A stretch of DNA of 64,000 nt from Pyrenochaeta sp. MPI-SDFR-AT-0127 (Eukaryota > Ascomycota > Dothideomycetes > Pleosporales > Cucurbitariaceae): positions 248,001 through 312,000 of the forward strand of contig JAGTJM010000024.1 of assembly GCA_020747015.1 (NCBI GenBank), in the 5' to 3' direction. The notes beneath the pieces were generated by a model. The model ran no database searches. It was given only the letters and a program-made list of their open reading frames with translations, and was not told the origin of the DNA. Shown here one piece after another: positions 1-12,737 of this stretch. The position numbers and the translations under genes are program-made. Within the stretch, counting starts at the first letter, position 1, and each line of letters opens with the position of its first letter.

Positions 1-331
1 GCCAGCGCTCTCCACTCTTTCTTTGGAGAACAAAGATGACACGAAAGGGCTGATCGACAACGCAGGGGAAGGCAGTGTCAGTCCCGGCCAGCCAGCGGTC
101 CATCTATCGCCCTTCACTTTTTATGTCTGCAGCGCCCACATGAAGCCGAGCTTAAGCTGAACGCTAACTTCAGGCTTCCCAAACATCGGCTGCCATGCCA
201 AGCAATACGAAGGCGCTGCATTTGTGAATTTCGCTTGCTGTGCATCACACAGCCTGCGCCGCTTCGGATTTCTCCAGACCAGGACAAAGCACCGAAAAGG
301 CTAAGCGCCGGCCAAGTAGGCTGTCGCCACG
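1..331. other. Left-edge noncoding stretch
   Basis: I see no supported gene here. The open frames on the minus strand have no family resemblance and overlap the leader of the methyltransferase gene that starts at 332. It probably holds that gene's promoter and 5' leader. Confidence 0.4.
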
Positions 332-1693
332 ATGGACTTGACTGCGATCCTGGGGGAGGAACCCGTGGTCGATGCTGAAGAAGGTGTGTACTTGTGTGTC
401 CATGAAGCTGTTCAGCGAATGAGCCCATGGCATGGCCCTCGGCTCGACGCATTGCTCTGCCCATGCGATTCGCCCTTTCAAACACCAAAACTACTCATCC
501 AAGAGCTTGAATCCAACGAGGTCACCTGAACAAATCCAAGCCGTCATGCTCATACATCTGCAGAAGCTTTCATAATCTTCTCGCAAGACATACCTTCTCA
601 GTCACTCGGCTTCATCGACTCCAAGGCGTCGACTCTCGAAATAGTTGTTGCAGGGCACGACCTCACCATCCACCAGTCACGCGGCCTTCTCACTTCAGAT
701 CGTAAAGAAGGCACAACAGGCGCAGGTGAGTCTACTTTGTCTTGTTCGTGTATGCACTCAGTCGCGCATTGGCCCCAAGACCCCAGACCTCATTTCGCCA
801 GCTCTGCTTGGCTTGTCTTGGTACACCATTCTCCGCACTCCTACTGTTTTTAGCACCTGCCATGTTCCATCCAACGAGTTCTATGCCTGAAGACTGTCAA
901 GGGGATATAGCAAGGGCAAGCAGGGGCGACACGACTCATGGAATACATAGCCGTCAGCTCCTCGAACCCATGCATCAAGTCACCTCCCACCTACCTTGGT
1001 GCTTTCAAACTCCATGTACACACTGACAGCTGAACAGTGGTCTGGAAAGTCACACCTCTCTTCGCGCAATGGATAGCTTCATCCACAAACTTTCTCTTCA
1101 CTCACAACCTCCTTACCCCCAGCTCAACGGCAATAGAACTAGGCGCTGGCGTCTCAGGCATCGTTGCCCTCACTCTGGGCTCAAAGACATCGAACTATAT
1201 CGCAACAGACCAAGACTATGTCCTTAAACTTCTGAGACAAAACATCACTGAGAATTATCACGTCGTGCTTCCAAAAGCAAAGAAAGCAAAGACGTCGAAA
1301 AAGAACAGTCAACCCACATCTGCAACAGACCTGAATGATCGTATAAGAGTCCAAGCCCTGGATTGGGAAACTGACTCCGTCTCTCAACTGACCAGCGTGG
1401 ACCTCGTAATAGCTTGCGATTGCATATACAATGAATCCCTCATTGAACCCCTTAATTCAACCTGCGCTGCTATATGCCGGCTACGGAAGCAAGATGCCGA
1501 ACATGCAGACGCCAAGCAAAGACCTACGTTGTGCCTAATTGCCCAACAACTCCGCAGCCCAGATGTCTTTGAAGCATGGTTGAAGAGCTTTCACAAGCTT
1601 TTTGAGGTGTGGAAGGTACCTGATGGCATGTTGGATGAGGCACTGAGGGAAGGAAGTGGGTTTGTGGTCCATGTTGGGATTGTGCGGTCATGA
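332..1693 (+). CDS. RKM5: RKM5-like protein lysine N-methyltransferase
   Basis: Exons 332-383, 564-725 and 1038-1693 join in frame (289 aa), with GTGTGT and GTGAGT donors and CAG acceptors. The joined product has the layout of the seven-beta-strand Methyltransf_16 family. Its N-terminal beta region ends in a G-T-T-G-A-V-V-W-K block split by intron 2. The SAM-binding motif ELGAGVSGIVAL follows, then an acidic loop (ATDQD) and the family's D-C-I-Y motif (ACDCIYNESL). In yeast, Rkm5 monomethylates a ribosomal protein; whether this copy has the same substrate is inferred. A lysine-rich insert (KAKKAKTSKK) lies between SAM motif and catalytic strand. It could instead be a METTL21/EFM-type paralogue. 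Start chosen because the first exon supplies a typical short acidic N-terminus and the phases close. Confidence 0.85.
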
Positions 1694-2079
1694 TGGCTGG
1701 GTAAATTTGCCGATGACATCCAGATAACCAACATGAAAGCCGTTATTGCTGCGGCGGTGGGATTTGTGAGACGATCAAAACGTCATGTAGAAAGAGTTTG
1801 GGATAATGTGCAAATGGAAGCATAGTTGCCGAGCCCCAATTTTTCGCGAATACATCATTGTGATAGCGTCCTCTTGGTGTAAGCTCAAGATTTTGCGAGA
1901 GGGACCAAATGCGCCTTGTTTATCATTTCATTGTGCTTCTATGACTAGGTTTGTGGACATAGATCTGGTGTGCAGCGCATAGTCGGACAGATGACTCCCT
2001 GCTGTACGTCAGAGTATTGTAGCCACAAATCTATGCAGCCAGAGCGCAATGGCTGTCTTCAGCTTTGTCGCTGATGAGG
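1694..2079. other. Convergent 3' intergenic
   Basis: This holds the 3' ends of the methyltransferase (+) and TDP1 (-). No ORF, RNA gene or repeat was recognised. Confidence 0.5.
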
Positions 2080-4198
2080 CTAATAACTGCGCCATGCCTG
2101 ACCCTTCCAGTCCAGCTCCGAATACGACGATGAAGCACACCAGGGTTTGTCGTCGGCAGCATAGGGGCTGAGCGGAAGGTCATACGGCATGCGAAAGCCT
2201 ACTACGGTCTTGAGATCTATCGTCCCTTGCTTGTTCTTTACGTCCCCCTCAAGGATTTCCTCGTGTTGGACGTCTTCGGATCCTGGAATGTCTTTGGCGA
2301 ATACTGGTACCATGCTTACATTCTCAGCGACAGCTGATGGATTCTTTGTGTCAGCAAAGAGCGAAGGCCACACTACAATGCCAGTCTCCCATGACTGGAT
2401 CCAGGCCTCATCTTTTTTGTTCACAACCGCACCCCACGCCTGAGTGCTCAGATTGGCACTAGTGACCATTGCCCAGTCAATTGTCTTGTAATCTTCGTTG
2501 CTGAAACGAATATACGTTTTGATATGGGGTGCTGCGACACCGCGGTGTGCTTCCGTTTGCGCTCCACGTGAGTTATTGGTCGAACGTACCAATGAGGACT
2601 GCCAATGGCAAAGTAAAGGGTGTAGATACTCAAGCTGCTTCTGCTGCTGCGCGGATTGAAGTTTTACATGAATCGAAGCACCGGATCCGTAGCCGTCGAG
2701 AGATCTGCGGATTTCAGCAGGAGTTGGGAAAATAACATTGAATTTGGGTGCTTGTGAGTGCCCTGTGTGCTGAGATGCAGCCTGATCTTGCCTTGCGAAC
2801 AAAGTGGACGCCTTTTGAAAAGACCGCGGTGTGTTTGCTCCATTTATAAGTCGCTTTACAGACTGATGTGCGAGGACAGACTGGAAGTGAGAATGCCATG
2901 CCGCGGTCGATGTAGCTATAGACGATATCTGAATGATAATATGCGGCGGTTTGGCTGGATTCTCTTGCACACACACAGGAATGGTTGATAAGATTTCTCG
3001 TAGACCAAGCCATCCGAAAGATGTGTATGTAGAGGCGCACTTTCTAGAAACATTCTGGCGTGAAGGAGCGCTTCCAATAAACGCTGCCCTAATGCTCGAG
3101 AAATCGAACGGTATGAGTTGCTTGGCTAACGGCGTCAGTCGCCTTTCATAAGCGCCAATATAACGAAGGAGGTCGGTTTTGAAACGTTCACCACTTCCGA
3201 TCGGGTGGATTGTAGATTCGATTTCCCTAGCAGTGGAGCTTGATGTAAGTTCCTGGGAAAGAAGCGGGAGCAAGGGCGATGTCCACACTGCTTGGGTCAT
3301 GTTCCCCCAGTCTCGAGGAATCATGTTTGCAGTATGGATGACCACCTGAGCAAGGTCATCATGCCGGAGGAGTATGAGCATCTTTGAATGATGGGTTCCG
3401 AATGGATCTGGAATATATGCACTCAGCAACTCGATGTTAGGATATTTCTCTGCAGTTCCCTAAACATACATTAGCACTTAAGAATCATTACATTTGAAGA
3501 ATAGAACCTTCGAGTCTAGCGTGGAACGCGGAAGCAACTGAGCTGGAAGCGAGCACTCACCAGTAGAGATATCCTCCTCTCGTCATCTTTTTTCCAGAAT
3601 CCATGCACAATCTTGACTTTGACTATATCTCTCACATCGCTATCGAACTGACTCCTAGGTATGTCTTAGCAACATATCCTCACCTGTGCTACGATAGCTC
3701 GCATCCTGCATAAGTTTGAGTTTTGGAGGTACTCTACGCAGACACTCACATAACAAAGTCCAGATCGAACAAAAAGTTAAAGTTCCAACACTCCTTGATC
3801 ATCGGATCACCAAGAATATCTTTCAAGGATACTGTATCAACATTTTGATGCGGACCCAGTTCCTTGATTCGAGTGAGTTGGACAGGTGAAGGAATGAATC
3901 TCATATCTTTACTACCATCTCTTTCTGATACTGATTGCTCTGCAGCATTGGGAGGTATAAGTGGTAGTTGCGGTGTTGACGTTTGTCTTGGTATCTCACT
4001 GAAGCTCCAGGTTGGTGTGAATGTATCTGGCATTTCAGGATCTCTACGTCTTGTGAGCGGCGGGCTGATTGGTCTGTCAAGGCCTTTGGCAGCGCTTTCA
4101 AAGGCTAGAGCGCCGGTGCTGGCAGCTTCTTCAGACATATCCGTACGGAGCTTGCGGCGCTTTTGAGGCGGGCCGCCTTCTCCCTCTTGCATCACCAT
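2080..4198 (-). CDS. TDP1: Tyrosyl-DNA phosphodiesterase 1
   Basis: Exons (reading direction) 4198-3750, 3654-3561 and 3459-2080 close in frame (about 640 aa). The enzyme hydrolyses 3'-phosphotyrosyl links left by stalled topoisomerase I and acts in the nucleus. Both phospholipase-D-type HKN motifs are visible: HHSKMLILL near the start of exon 3 (His and Lys), and HIKTYIRF followed by SANLSTQAWG near the C-terminus. The N-terminal third is disordered and holds a basic PQKRRKL stretch that could be a nuclear localisation signal. The frame stays open up to an ATG at 4252. I prefer the ATG at 4198 because its context (ACAATGG) is stronger and the extra residues look like leader. Exon 2 completes the conserved FDxDF...SQFDSDVRD block, which supports the splice model. 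Confidence 0.9.
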
Positions 4199-4718
4199 TG
4201 TGAAAGCAGGCGCGCGTAGAGGCCAGTAGTCGAGCTTGTTTTTGAATTGCATGCATTAAAGTTGACGTTCAAACAGAGTGTATTGCACTTAGGTCGTTGT
4301 TGACAATGACGCACGGACCGACTTGAGGTGCAAGGCAACGACCAAAAGTCAGATCGAGGCTGGAAGGGAAAGAGTTACAGAAGTGCCGCATATGTTACAA
4401 ATGCTATAGAAGAACCTATTTAGCATAATCGGTGACGAGACATGTTTCACACGAAACCAATTACATCACAATATATCAAGATCAGGAGGTTTGAGTGTTG
4501 AATGTATATCATTCTCGGTCTGTGCCGACGAGGCTCAATTTTGGAAGGCCTATTACTCATAAAGGCTGCAAGCATACTCCATCTACTCGTGCCTGAGCAT
4601 CATATCCATGATGCAATCTAACGAACGCTGAGAATGTGAAAAACTATTATGCCTGCCTACACGATGGAAAGGCATCCCAAACGCCGGATAACGCTAAATT
4701 CAACTCGACAAAACGTTT
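4199..4718. other. OLE1 3' end / TDP1 promoter
   Basis: This lies between two minus-strand genes. It should contain the OLE1 3' UTR and the TDP1 promoter. No motif stands out. Confidence 0.5.
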
Positions 4719-6216
4719 TTACGCTGCGCTAGCGCTGACAATAGGTTGTGCGACCTTGGTAACTTGGTTGCCTGCCCTGATGATGGGGTTACCCTGGTCA
4801 TCTTTGACGACATTGACCTCCTTGTTCTCCTTTTGCGCGCGCTTCCAGATTTCAACTTCGCAGCCTCCACGGATGACACCCACCCTCATAGTAGAGAGAA
4901 GATTGTGGGCTGCGTTCGAGTGGAAGTAGACACCGCCATTGAACATTGCGGTAGCATCCTTGCCGATGCCACTCTTGATCAAGGTCTTGCCTCCAGGATG
5001 CTCATTGATGAAGTCGGTGACATCGTGAACAACACCAGCAACAGCAACAAGACCACGGCCATTCTTAGCCTGCTCAACATAATCGTCCCATTCAATGACG
5101 GGAAGCTGGTCGAGAGGAACGCCCCAATCGAGCTTGGCGCGCTTCTGGTCAATCTTCTTCTGGAGCTGCTGAACACGACCTTTCTCGATCTCGTTGGCGC
5201 GGAACTGCTTGAGGTTGGAAGCAAGGCCGAGCTTGCTCCAGAGCCAGATGGACCACTTTGTGGGATCATACTGATGCCATTCGATAGCATTGCGGTAGTC
5301 AGAGGGGAACTCGTGGTGAAAGTTGTGGTAACCCTCACCAAGGGTGACAAGAGCGGTGATGACGTGGTCCCTGGGGCTGTTGCGGTCGTCGAATGGCTGG
5401 TCACCGAGCCAGTGAGCAAGTGAGTTGACACAGAAGGTGGCCTGCTGCACGAAGAAGATGCGCAAGATGCCGGCGTAGATGAAGCCACCCTTCCAGTCGT
5501 TCCAGAGGAGTCCGGCAACGGCCGATGGGAAGATCAAGCCCATGAACAAGACAACCTTGATGTAGTGCTTGTGTTGCCAGACAACAACGGGGTCTTCGTT
5601 CAGATCGGTAATGTCGGTGCGGCCGATACGTTTGGGGTTTTGCTTCATGACCATCCAGCCGAGATGGCTGTAGAGCAGGCCCTTGCGAACGCTGTATGGG
5701 TCTTTCTGGGTGTCGGTGTAGCGGTGATGGGCACGGTGGTCACGGCTCCACCAGCGGATGGATCCCTCAACGGCTCCGCCGCCGACGAGAGCGAGGAAGA
5801 TGCCAAGAGGGAGAGAGGCATTGTACGACTTGTGAGCCCAGAGACGATGGTATCCGGCTGTGATGCCCAAACCAGTCCAGAAGTAGTATACGACCGCCCA
5901 GAGCGCTGTCTTCCATTGCAGAGGGGTCCAGAAAGCGGCGATGCAACCAGCGAGAGGAATGCCGATGATGAAGGTAACCTATGCGATTGTTAGTGGGTTC
6001 TCCCAGGGCCGAACGTCGTTGGGATCGACTTACGTTGAGCCAGTTGACGTGCTTGTACCAGTTCGCCTTTGTGATGGGCGTGTCGGTGATGTGTGGCTTC
6101 TTAGGGTCGTAGTTGGAATTGCGGTTTGGCTCCGACTTGCTCGCCATTGGGGATGGCTGCTTGACGTAATCGGGGTCAATGGCTTGCATGCCAGCGACAG
6201 CCTGGTGGGAAGGCAT
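4719..6216 (-). CDS. OLE1: Delta-9 stearoyl-CoA desaturase with cytochrome b5 domain
   Basis: Exons 6216-6034 and 5978-4719 encode 480 aa. The product introduces the delta-9 double bond into palmitoyl- and stearoyl-CoA at the ER. All three di-iron histidine boxes are present: HRLWAH (about residues 105-110), HRAHH (142-146) and HNFHH (279-283). Hydrophobic segments flank them. The C-terminus carries a fused cytochrome b5 domain with the heme motif HPGGK (His about 388) and a second His near 414, which is the fungal Ole1 arrangement and supplies electrons in cis. The intron has a GTAAGT donor. Length is close to other fungal Ole1 proteins. A long antisense open frame over the second exon is a codon-bias shadow. 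Confidence 0.96.
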
Positions 6217-9177
6217 AGTGAGATGGCGATAAGGGTGGAGGAGAGGAAGCGAGAGGAATCGAAATAAATCGATGGGGAAGGGACTAGTGGCTCAAAAAAG
6301 AGCTCCGGTCAGCCTCCGATGTGACAAGGAAGCTCCAGCAACGACGGGAAGCTTCACCACTCTCAAAGGAAAGTAGAGGTGGAGGAAGGTGGGATGGAGC
6401 AGGAAAGGATGAGGGGAAGGGAACACGGGCGGCGGGGACGACGATTAAATGCAATGGAATGGCAGTGACCGCTGTTGAACCCCCAACACTTTCTTGCTGT
6501 TAAGCGAATAACCCGGGACCTTGCATTGCTCTTCGAGACCTGAACTCGCCGTAACTTTGGTCATAGTCGGCCTAGCGCCCTTCACCATTCGCTGCCCCAG
6601 GGTCCTGCACGGGCGAACAGGCAGCCCGCGCTGTCACAGCGCGAAAAGATTTCGGAGCTAGCGGATCTTTGCCGTCAGAGCAGGGTTGATCTCGGCGTCG
6701 AGAACAATTCTGGGTGGCGGTGCACTGTCTCCCTCTGCCAGAAAGGCCATCCATCCGGCACGGCGCGACCTTCCCCAGATTTTTGAAGTCACTCAAGCCT
6801 GCCATGCCAGGCTCGGCGGCCCTCGTTGCTGCATAGGTTTCATCTTTTTAGGTGTGTGTTCTGGCCTGCGCTGTCGAAACACAATAAAAAGAGCGGTCTG
6901 TTAACGAGCATCGGCAACACGCCCCGGGCACTGAATTGCCTCACCGGGCATAGTAGACCTCACGCCGTGGTGATGCCACCGAGGCTCGTCATCGCTAGTC
7001 CGTATCATTTCCTACTTGAGGCCCCGCTCCAACACGCTGTAATTGACGGGTGAGCCGGCAAACAAGAGGCACAATATCCTCCCAGGATCCCTCCGCTATG
7101 CTTGTTGATATCGCGGTGCAGCACGCTACCGAGGTTCTCTGCAGCCTTACGTAGAGTTGCAGGGTCAACCAAACTCAGCATTCTGGGGAGAACTTGGTAG
7201 GACGCGATAAAGCTGGACGACATGGAGAAATTTCCAGACGGTGGCGAAAAGCTTTTCGGGTCTCCACAATCGCAACACATGCCATGCATGATTCTTGATG
7301 CAACCGCTCAGAGAAAGCCGTCGAGCTTTGAAGAAAAGTTCCGGATGCGATTTCTGTCAACACCGAACCCACCATGCCGCCAATGGGTGGAACTCGGCTG
7401 GCCTTTCGCAAACTCTTCTCGATTAGGTTTAGGCGCCTCCCAACACCCTTCATCAGCACCATTCAGGCGGTTCTCAATATCAGCGTTCAGGGCATGACAG
7501 CATGAGCGAAACAGTAATGTTCCGAACAATCTCGGTTTCAGATGACGAATCGCATCACACACGTGGCCAACTTGCGACATCGACTTTGGACGTTTCTTCA
7601 ACGGCGCCAAACCTATAGGGCTGGCCGCGATTTGATGGCGTAAACCACCCGATATCCTCTGGTTGGTTCCTTGCGAGAGTTGCAGGTAAAATCTTGTGTT
7701 CACTTCGAGCAGCAATATCATTCGTCATGGCCGAGGAAACCTCTGGATCGGTAGTCCCTCGTTACCTGTGGCTGGCTTGACATCGTTAGAGATCTGACCA
7801 ACCTTCTACGCGTAGCTGCAATACTCTTTCTAGTCATCTTGATAACCTTGAATACACTCTAAATATCGTTAGTCACAAACATGAGGGCTTGTATTGATGC
7901 GCACTTGCTTGTCGCCAGCCAATACACACTGACCAACTTACACATTCTATTCACATCAATTTAGCCCATTCATTACCATGTGCTCTTCTCATCTCAAAGT
8001 AATATTTTCCAATAGCATGTTATTGTGAGAACCATTGTAGAACACTACCAAACAAACGTCGGGAACACCCTGGGTTGACTTTGTATCGAGGGGCGCGCGC
8101 AATCGATCATCCAATGAGCGAATAATGGTGCTGAAATACTGATGTCCTTTGCTACGCTGATAACTTGTAGGTATTCGATATCTCATGAGGTATGCTTCGT
8201 GCCTTCGGCAGTTGCTCGAGGCACTTGGTCAAAACAGCTCTCCAGATTGTGTCGCAGTATACCGCAGCACCGGCATCCGGCGACGGAGCCCTCTAGGTTC
8301 TGGGAATTCCTCGGCACCATAATTAGCCATCTCACATCCTCCACATAGTGTGGGATGCAATCTTTACGTCCTTACAAAGAGGGGCTATCGCTATCGGAGG
8401 CGACCGGTGGTCACGTGCTCCTTTTCCACAGCTCAGCCAATCACGCGCGATTGAGCCAGCTTATCAGTAGCTCCTGTTCATCAACTTAGGCAACGCATGC
8501 AGCGCCGCGCAGTCTCTTGCAGAATTCCCACATTAGTGAAGAGCTTGCCGTGGAGAATGGATGTTGCTCACGGCGGATCACGATAGTTTTCGGCCAGCTC
8601 CAACGTGTGGCTGCGATGGAGTGGTCTTGGAACCAGACTAGATCCTCGTCGATGAACAATTGTGTATCGTGGACGTCGGCACGAAGATGATATGCAGATT
8701 CCCACATACTTTATAGTCAAGAGGAAGTCTCTCAATTTACTGGCTTGTCATTCCACTGCCCATTAGCAGTTCAACTCAAGATCCCGAAGGTTGAGGTTTT
8801 CTCATCCTCTATCTATTCAGACGCCACTTCCCCGCAATATCGAGACCCAGAAGCAGTATCGAAGCCACCACAAAAAGCACTCCCACCACCTCTCCATTAG
8901 TTACTGCTAGCGCACACGATATCAAGCTCCAGCGGATCGGGGACTCCTTCTACTGGACATCGTTCGGTATCTTCAGCCATATTTCCAGCCGTTCGCCTTA
9001 GCACCACCAATCTTATCAAGATCTTCCACAACCGACAAGCCCTTATCGGGGTTCGACGACCAGAGCTGTGCGCTAACTCTACAGCCGAGCTGAGAGAGCT
9101 CTTTTAAAGTCACGACGTTCTTCGGGCTGTCGCTGCACCATTGCAATTGCACTCAATCAGAATTTTCGACACCAAAA
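6217..9177. other. 3 kb gap between OLE1 and purine permease
   Basis: No confident gene. The left part should hold the OLE1 promoter and leader, and the last 300 bases the permease promoter. On the minus strand, three overlapping frames between about 7721 and 7005 each look moderately protein-like but shift frame and match nothing I recognise. Another minus-strand frame runs 8707-8486. These could be a decayed gene or chance. A CACGTG E-box lies near 8415. Confidence 0.4.
9012..9059. promoter_or_regulatory. Candidate UaY and GATA-factor sites
   Basis: The sequence TCGG-GGTTCG-ACGA (9046-9059) matches the TCGG-N6-CCGA element known for the purine-pathway activator UaY at all but one position. 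CTTATC (GATAAG on the minus strand) occurs at 9012-9017 and 9042-9047, the second overlapping the UaY-like site. They lie 120-165 bp upstream of a permease of the family UaY and AreA control in Aspergillus. Function is inferred. Confidence 0.45.
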
Positions 9178-11085
9178 ATGGCGGATCGCATTGGGCCAGA
9201 TACTACACCGAAGCGCAGCTTTGGGGAGAAAGTAAGACGCTTTGGAAAGGCGTTCACTACCAAGTACGATCATCACCATACCTTCCGAAAGACTCTGCAT
9301 ATCGATCTTGAAAGCTCACAATTCTTAGGGATGGGCTCATTGGGAAGTACGACTATGCTTTCCTCTTCAAGCCAAATCTGCCTTTCATGAAGAAGGAACG
9401 CCGAGCAGCACCATTCTTTGGCCTGCACGACCGAATGCCTGTCTTATTGGCTCTTCTCCTCGGGTTTCAGCATGCTCTTGCCATGTTGGCTGGTGTCATC
9501 ACACCCCCAATCATCCTGGCGAATGCTGCAAATTTGAGTCGGTCCGAGCAGCGATATCTTGTGTCCACTTCACTCATTGTCTGCGGTATCTTGTCCTCCA
9601 TTCAAATCACACGCTTCCATATTTGGAGGACTCCGTACTATGTCGGTACTGGCCTTATTTCCGTTGTCGGAACCTCGTTCGCTACAATTCCTGTTGCAAC
9701 CGGTGCTCTGAGCCAAATGTACGCGACCGGATTCTGCCCAACAGCAGCGAATGGCACCAAACTTCCCTGTCCAGATGGTTACGGCGCCATTCTAGGAACC
9801 GCGGCATGCTGCGCACTCCTTGAAATTGGCATGGCTTTCACATCTCCCCGCGTCCTCAAGAAGATATTTCCGCCTCTCGTAACCGGTCCTACCGTCATGC
9901 TCATCGGAGTCAAGCTCGTGCAATCTGGCTTTCAGAATTGGGCCGGTGGCTCAGGAGACTGCAAGAGCCGTCCTACCACTGGGCTTTTCCGTCTCTGCCC
10001 CAATATCAATGCTCCGAAGCCTCTCCCCTGGGGCAGTGCTGAGTTCATCGGCCTTGGTTTCTCCGTCTTTATCACGATTATCATTTGCGAGCGCTTCGGT
10101 GCTCCCATCATGAAGTCTACAGCCGTCGTTATTGGTCTCCTCGTGGGGTGCATCATTGCCGGCGCAACGGGCTACTTCGATCGTAGCGGAATTGACTCCT
10201 CACCTGCCGTATCGTTCATCTGGGTGCACACTTTCAAACTTTCCGTCTACGGGCCTATAGTGCTACCATTAATGGCTGTATATATGGTGCTTGCTATGGA
10301 AGCTATTGGCGACATCACAGCAACCTGCGATGTTTCGCGCCTCGAGGTCGATGGCGAGCTTTTCGATTCCCGCATCCAGGGAGGTGTTTTGGCTGATGGC
10401 CTCAACGGTGTCATTGCCGCTCTCTGCACCATCACGCCCATGTCCACATTTGCGCAGAACAACGGTGTCATTGCTCTGACCCGTTGTGCTAATCGCAAGG
10501 CCGGCTATGCATGCTGTTTCTGGCTCATTGTTATGGGTATCTTCGCCAAGTTTGCTGCTGCACTCGTAGCCATTCCTTCAGCTGTCCTAGGTGGCATGAC
10601 AACTTTCCTCTTCAGCGCCGTTACTGTATCCGGTATCAGGATTATCAGCACAATGCCATTCACGCGCCGCAACCGCTTTATCCTTACTGCTGGTTTCACA
10701 CTCGGCTTCGGCGCTACCATGGTTCCCACGTAAGTTTACGCCATCTACCTGCAAATCTCCGTATACATTCTAACACATCTCTAGCTGGTTTTCCTACGTC
10801 TTCACCTACTCCGGCCCAAATCGCGCCTTGCTGGGCTTCTATAACGCCATCATCCTAATCATGGAGACTGGCTTCGCCCTTGTTGCTTTCGTCAACCTTA
10901 TCCTTAATTTGGTCCTCCCAGAAGAAATAGAAGACGAGGAAACACCTGAACTCACGGCCAACGATGTTGATGAGCCAGCTGATAAGGAGGAGTGGGCACG
11001 TATAAAGGGAGTTCATGCCAAGGGCAGCGAAGAAGAAGCGCGTGCCAGTTCGGATATCTCACCGGTTGCTGGAAAAGCGGCTTGA
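9178..11085 (+). CDS. Uric acid/xanthine-type permease (NAT/NCS2 family)
   Basis: Exons 9178-9263, 9329-10729 and 10785-11085 encode 595 aa. It is a plasma-membrane proton symporter for purines of the nucleobase-ascorbate transporter family, most like UapA/UapC. The conserved YDYAFLFKPNLPF stretch after the first intron, the QHALAM motif and the family signature (AQNNGVIALT) are all present, with about 12-14 hydrophobic segments and an acidic C-terminal tail (EEIEDEETPE). The first intron (65 nt) was set so that the lysine before DGLIGKYDY is completed. Without it the reading frame breaks. Upstream GATA and UaY-like sites fit induction by uric acid under nitrogen limitation. Specificity between uric acid and xanthine cannot be read by eye. 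Confidence 0.94.
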
Positions 11086-11504
11086 GCCAGGAACACAAGA
11101 AATAAAAGAAGTGACGATGAAAAAGTGGAGGGGTTGAAAAGGTTAGGGAGGAGGGATGTACATGTATCATGACCAGTGCAATGTTTTGACTTCGCTTCGC
11201 ATGGGTGCTTTGTCGTTTTTGTATACCCTCACTAGATACCATGCATTTTATGTGTTATGATGCATGTTGGTGTTCAGCTTCGAATTTGATATGACTCCTT
11301 CAAATTCCTTTACACGGGCTCTCACACATGTACAAATAAGCGCCTAAAACTTTAGGCAAAGGCAACAAGGCTTATACAATGTGTGTATTTAATAGTTTGA
11401 TTTATTCCAGTTTATTCTTCCACAGCTGGTATCAGCCCCAAGTATTTGCTCCCCGCTTCAAAGTATGCTATTATTGCCTACTTCTTTCGAATGTCTCGGT
11501 CCGC
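11086..11504. other. Convergent 3' intergenic
   Basis: 3' ends of the permease (+) and acyl-CoA-binding protein (-). An AATAAA at about 11100 just after the permease stop may serve as polyadenylation signal. Nothing else seen. Confidence 0.4.
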
Positions 11505-12143
11505 TTAGTTGTCGTGCTTGGCGAGCAGCTGCTCTCCCAATTCAACGTACTTATCCTCGGCTTCCTGCGCCGAGGTCTCAGCATCGACGACCTCCTTCCA
11601 CTTGTTGTACTTTGCCTTGCCCTATGTGTTGTCAGCGTTGTTCATCATCGCCCTATGGGACTGATAAATGGCGTGTCTCTGCAGCCCAGCCATGTGCGCG
11701 TAAACTCTCTGTATCAAGCCGCAGGTGCAAATCATCGTGGGTAGATAGCGGATAGACCGGGCTCGGTCAGAGGGAGAAAGGTTGGGAAGACGTACAGCCA
11801 AGTCGAACATGCCAGGCTTCTTCGCAGCGCTGAAGTCCTTGCCCTCTGCGACCTTCGCGTACGCGTACAACTATAGAATTTCATATTAGTTTCTTTTCAC
11901 TCAAGATTGAGGACACCTTGCGTGTGAGTCGGCGAGCGTTTGGTCTGTCTTGCTGTTCTTCGTCCTAGTTCACTCCTCGACCAAAGAGACAGACAAACGA
12001 GCGTCGAAGCCTATGGCAAAGAAGGTAGGAATACGTACGTGCAGCTGCTCATCGTTGGTAGGTCCTTGTTTGCCAGCCGCTTTGAGCTTCTCGCCCATTG
12101 CGCTGACCTTCTTGTAGGTTTCTGTATACTTTGCGCTTGGCAT
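11505..12143 (-). CDS. ACB1: Acyl-CoA-binding protein
   Basis: Three short exons (12143-12039, 11870-11796 and 11621-11505) join in phase 0 to give 98 aa, the usual size. The product binds long-chain acyl-CoA esters in the cytosol and buffers and delivers them. Exon 2 carries the YAYAKVAEGKD block and exon 3 the GKAKYNKWKEV helix, both typical of the fold and contributing ligand contacts. The two introns are about 170 and 175 nt, longer than most in this window. Because each exon is short, no single open frame shows the gene. It lies several kb from OLE1, whose substrates it would carry. Confidence 0.92.
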
Positions 12144-12737
12144 TTTGATTGTTCTGTTTCTCTAATTAGGTTCTCCCCTTTCTACTCTTGTAACTTTCAG
12201 TTTCGTACGGGTTCAGAAAATAATGGGTCTGGCGGGTTGGACTGTTGAATGTTTGAATGAGATCTTTGGTTTGGTGAGTGACAATGGCGGGGTAGAGATC
12301 AGGTTGAGTAGTGGGGCACATGGGCAGGTCCGAATGACGTTGCTAATCTTCAAGCCTGGAAGGAGCTTGGTACCACGTGGCCGGCAACAGTTATTGTTGA
12401 GAGATTCCCTGGGGAAGGACGGTTTGTTGAGTTCAGGAAGCATAAGTAGAAATTTAGAAGCTCAATTCAATGAAGGAAAAAGGCCATATGCCCTAAAACG
12501 CCCATAAGTACACCACTAGATGCATCAATATGCTGGAAAATCTCCCCGCTCTCCTCATGGTATATCACCCCGTCTTCTTCACGGTAACGCAACGAGAGAT
12601 GCGAGCTACTAGGCTCAAAATGTCTCGGTTGCCAACATGCGCATCAAGGTCGCGAACGTAGGAGATGGAGTGAGAAAAGAAAACTACGACCGAGTCACAT
12701 GAAGCCGAATAACTCAAACCTATGCTGATCATTCCCT
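12144..12737. other. GALT 3' end / ACB1 promoter
   Basis: Between two minus-strand genes. No gene or RNA recognised. It should include the ACB1 promoter. Confidence 0.4.

Noticed and set aside
4746..5423. 225-codon plus-strand frame
   Set aside because: Antisense to the OLE1 coding exon; repetitive Val/Leu/Asp composition is a shadow of the real codons.
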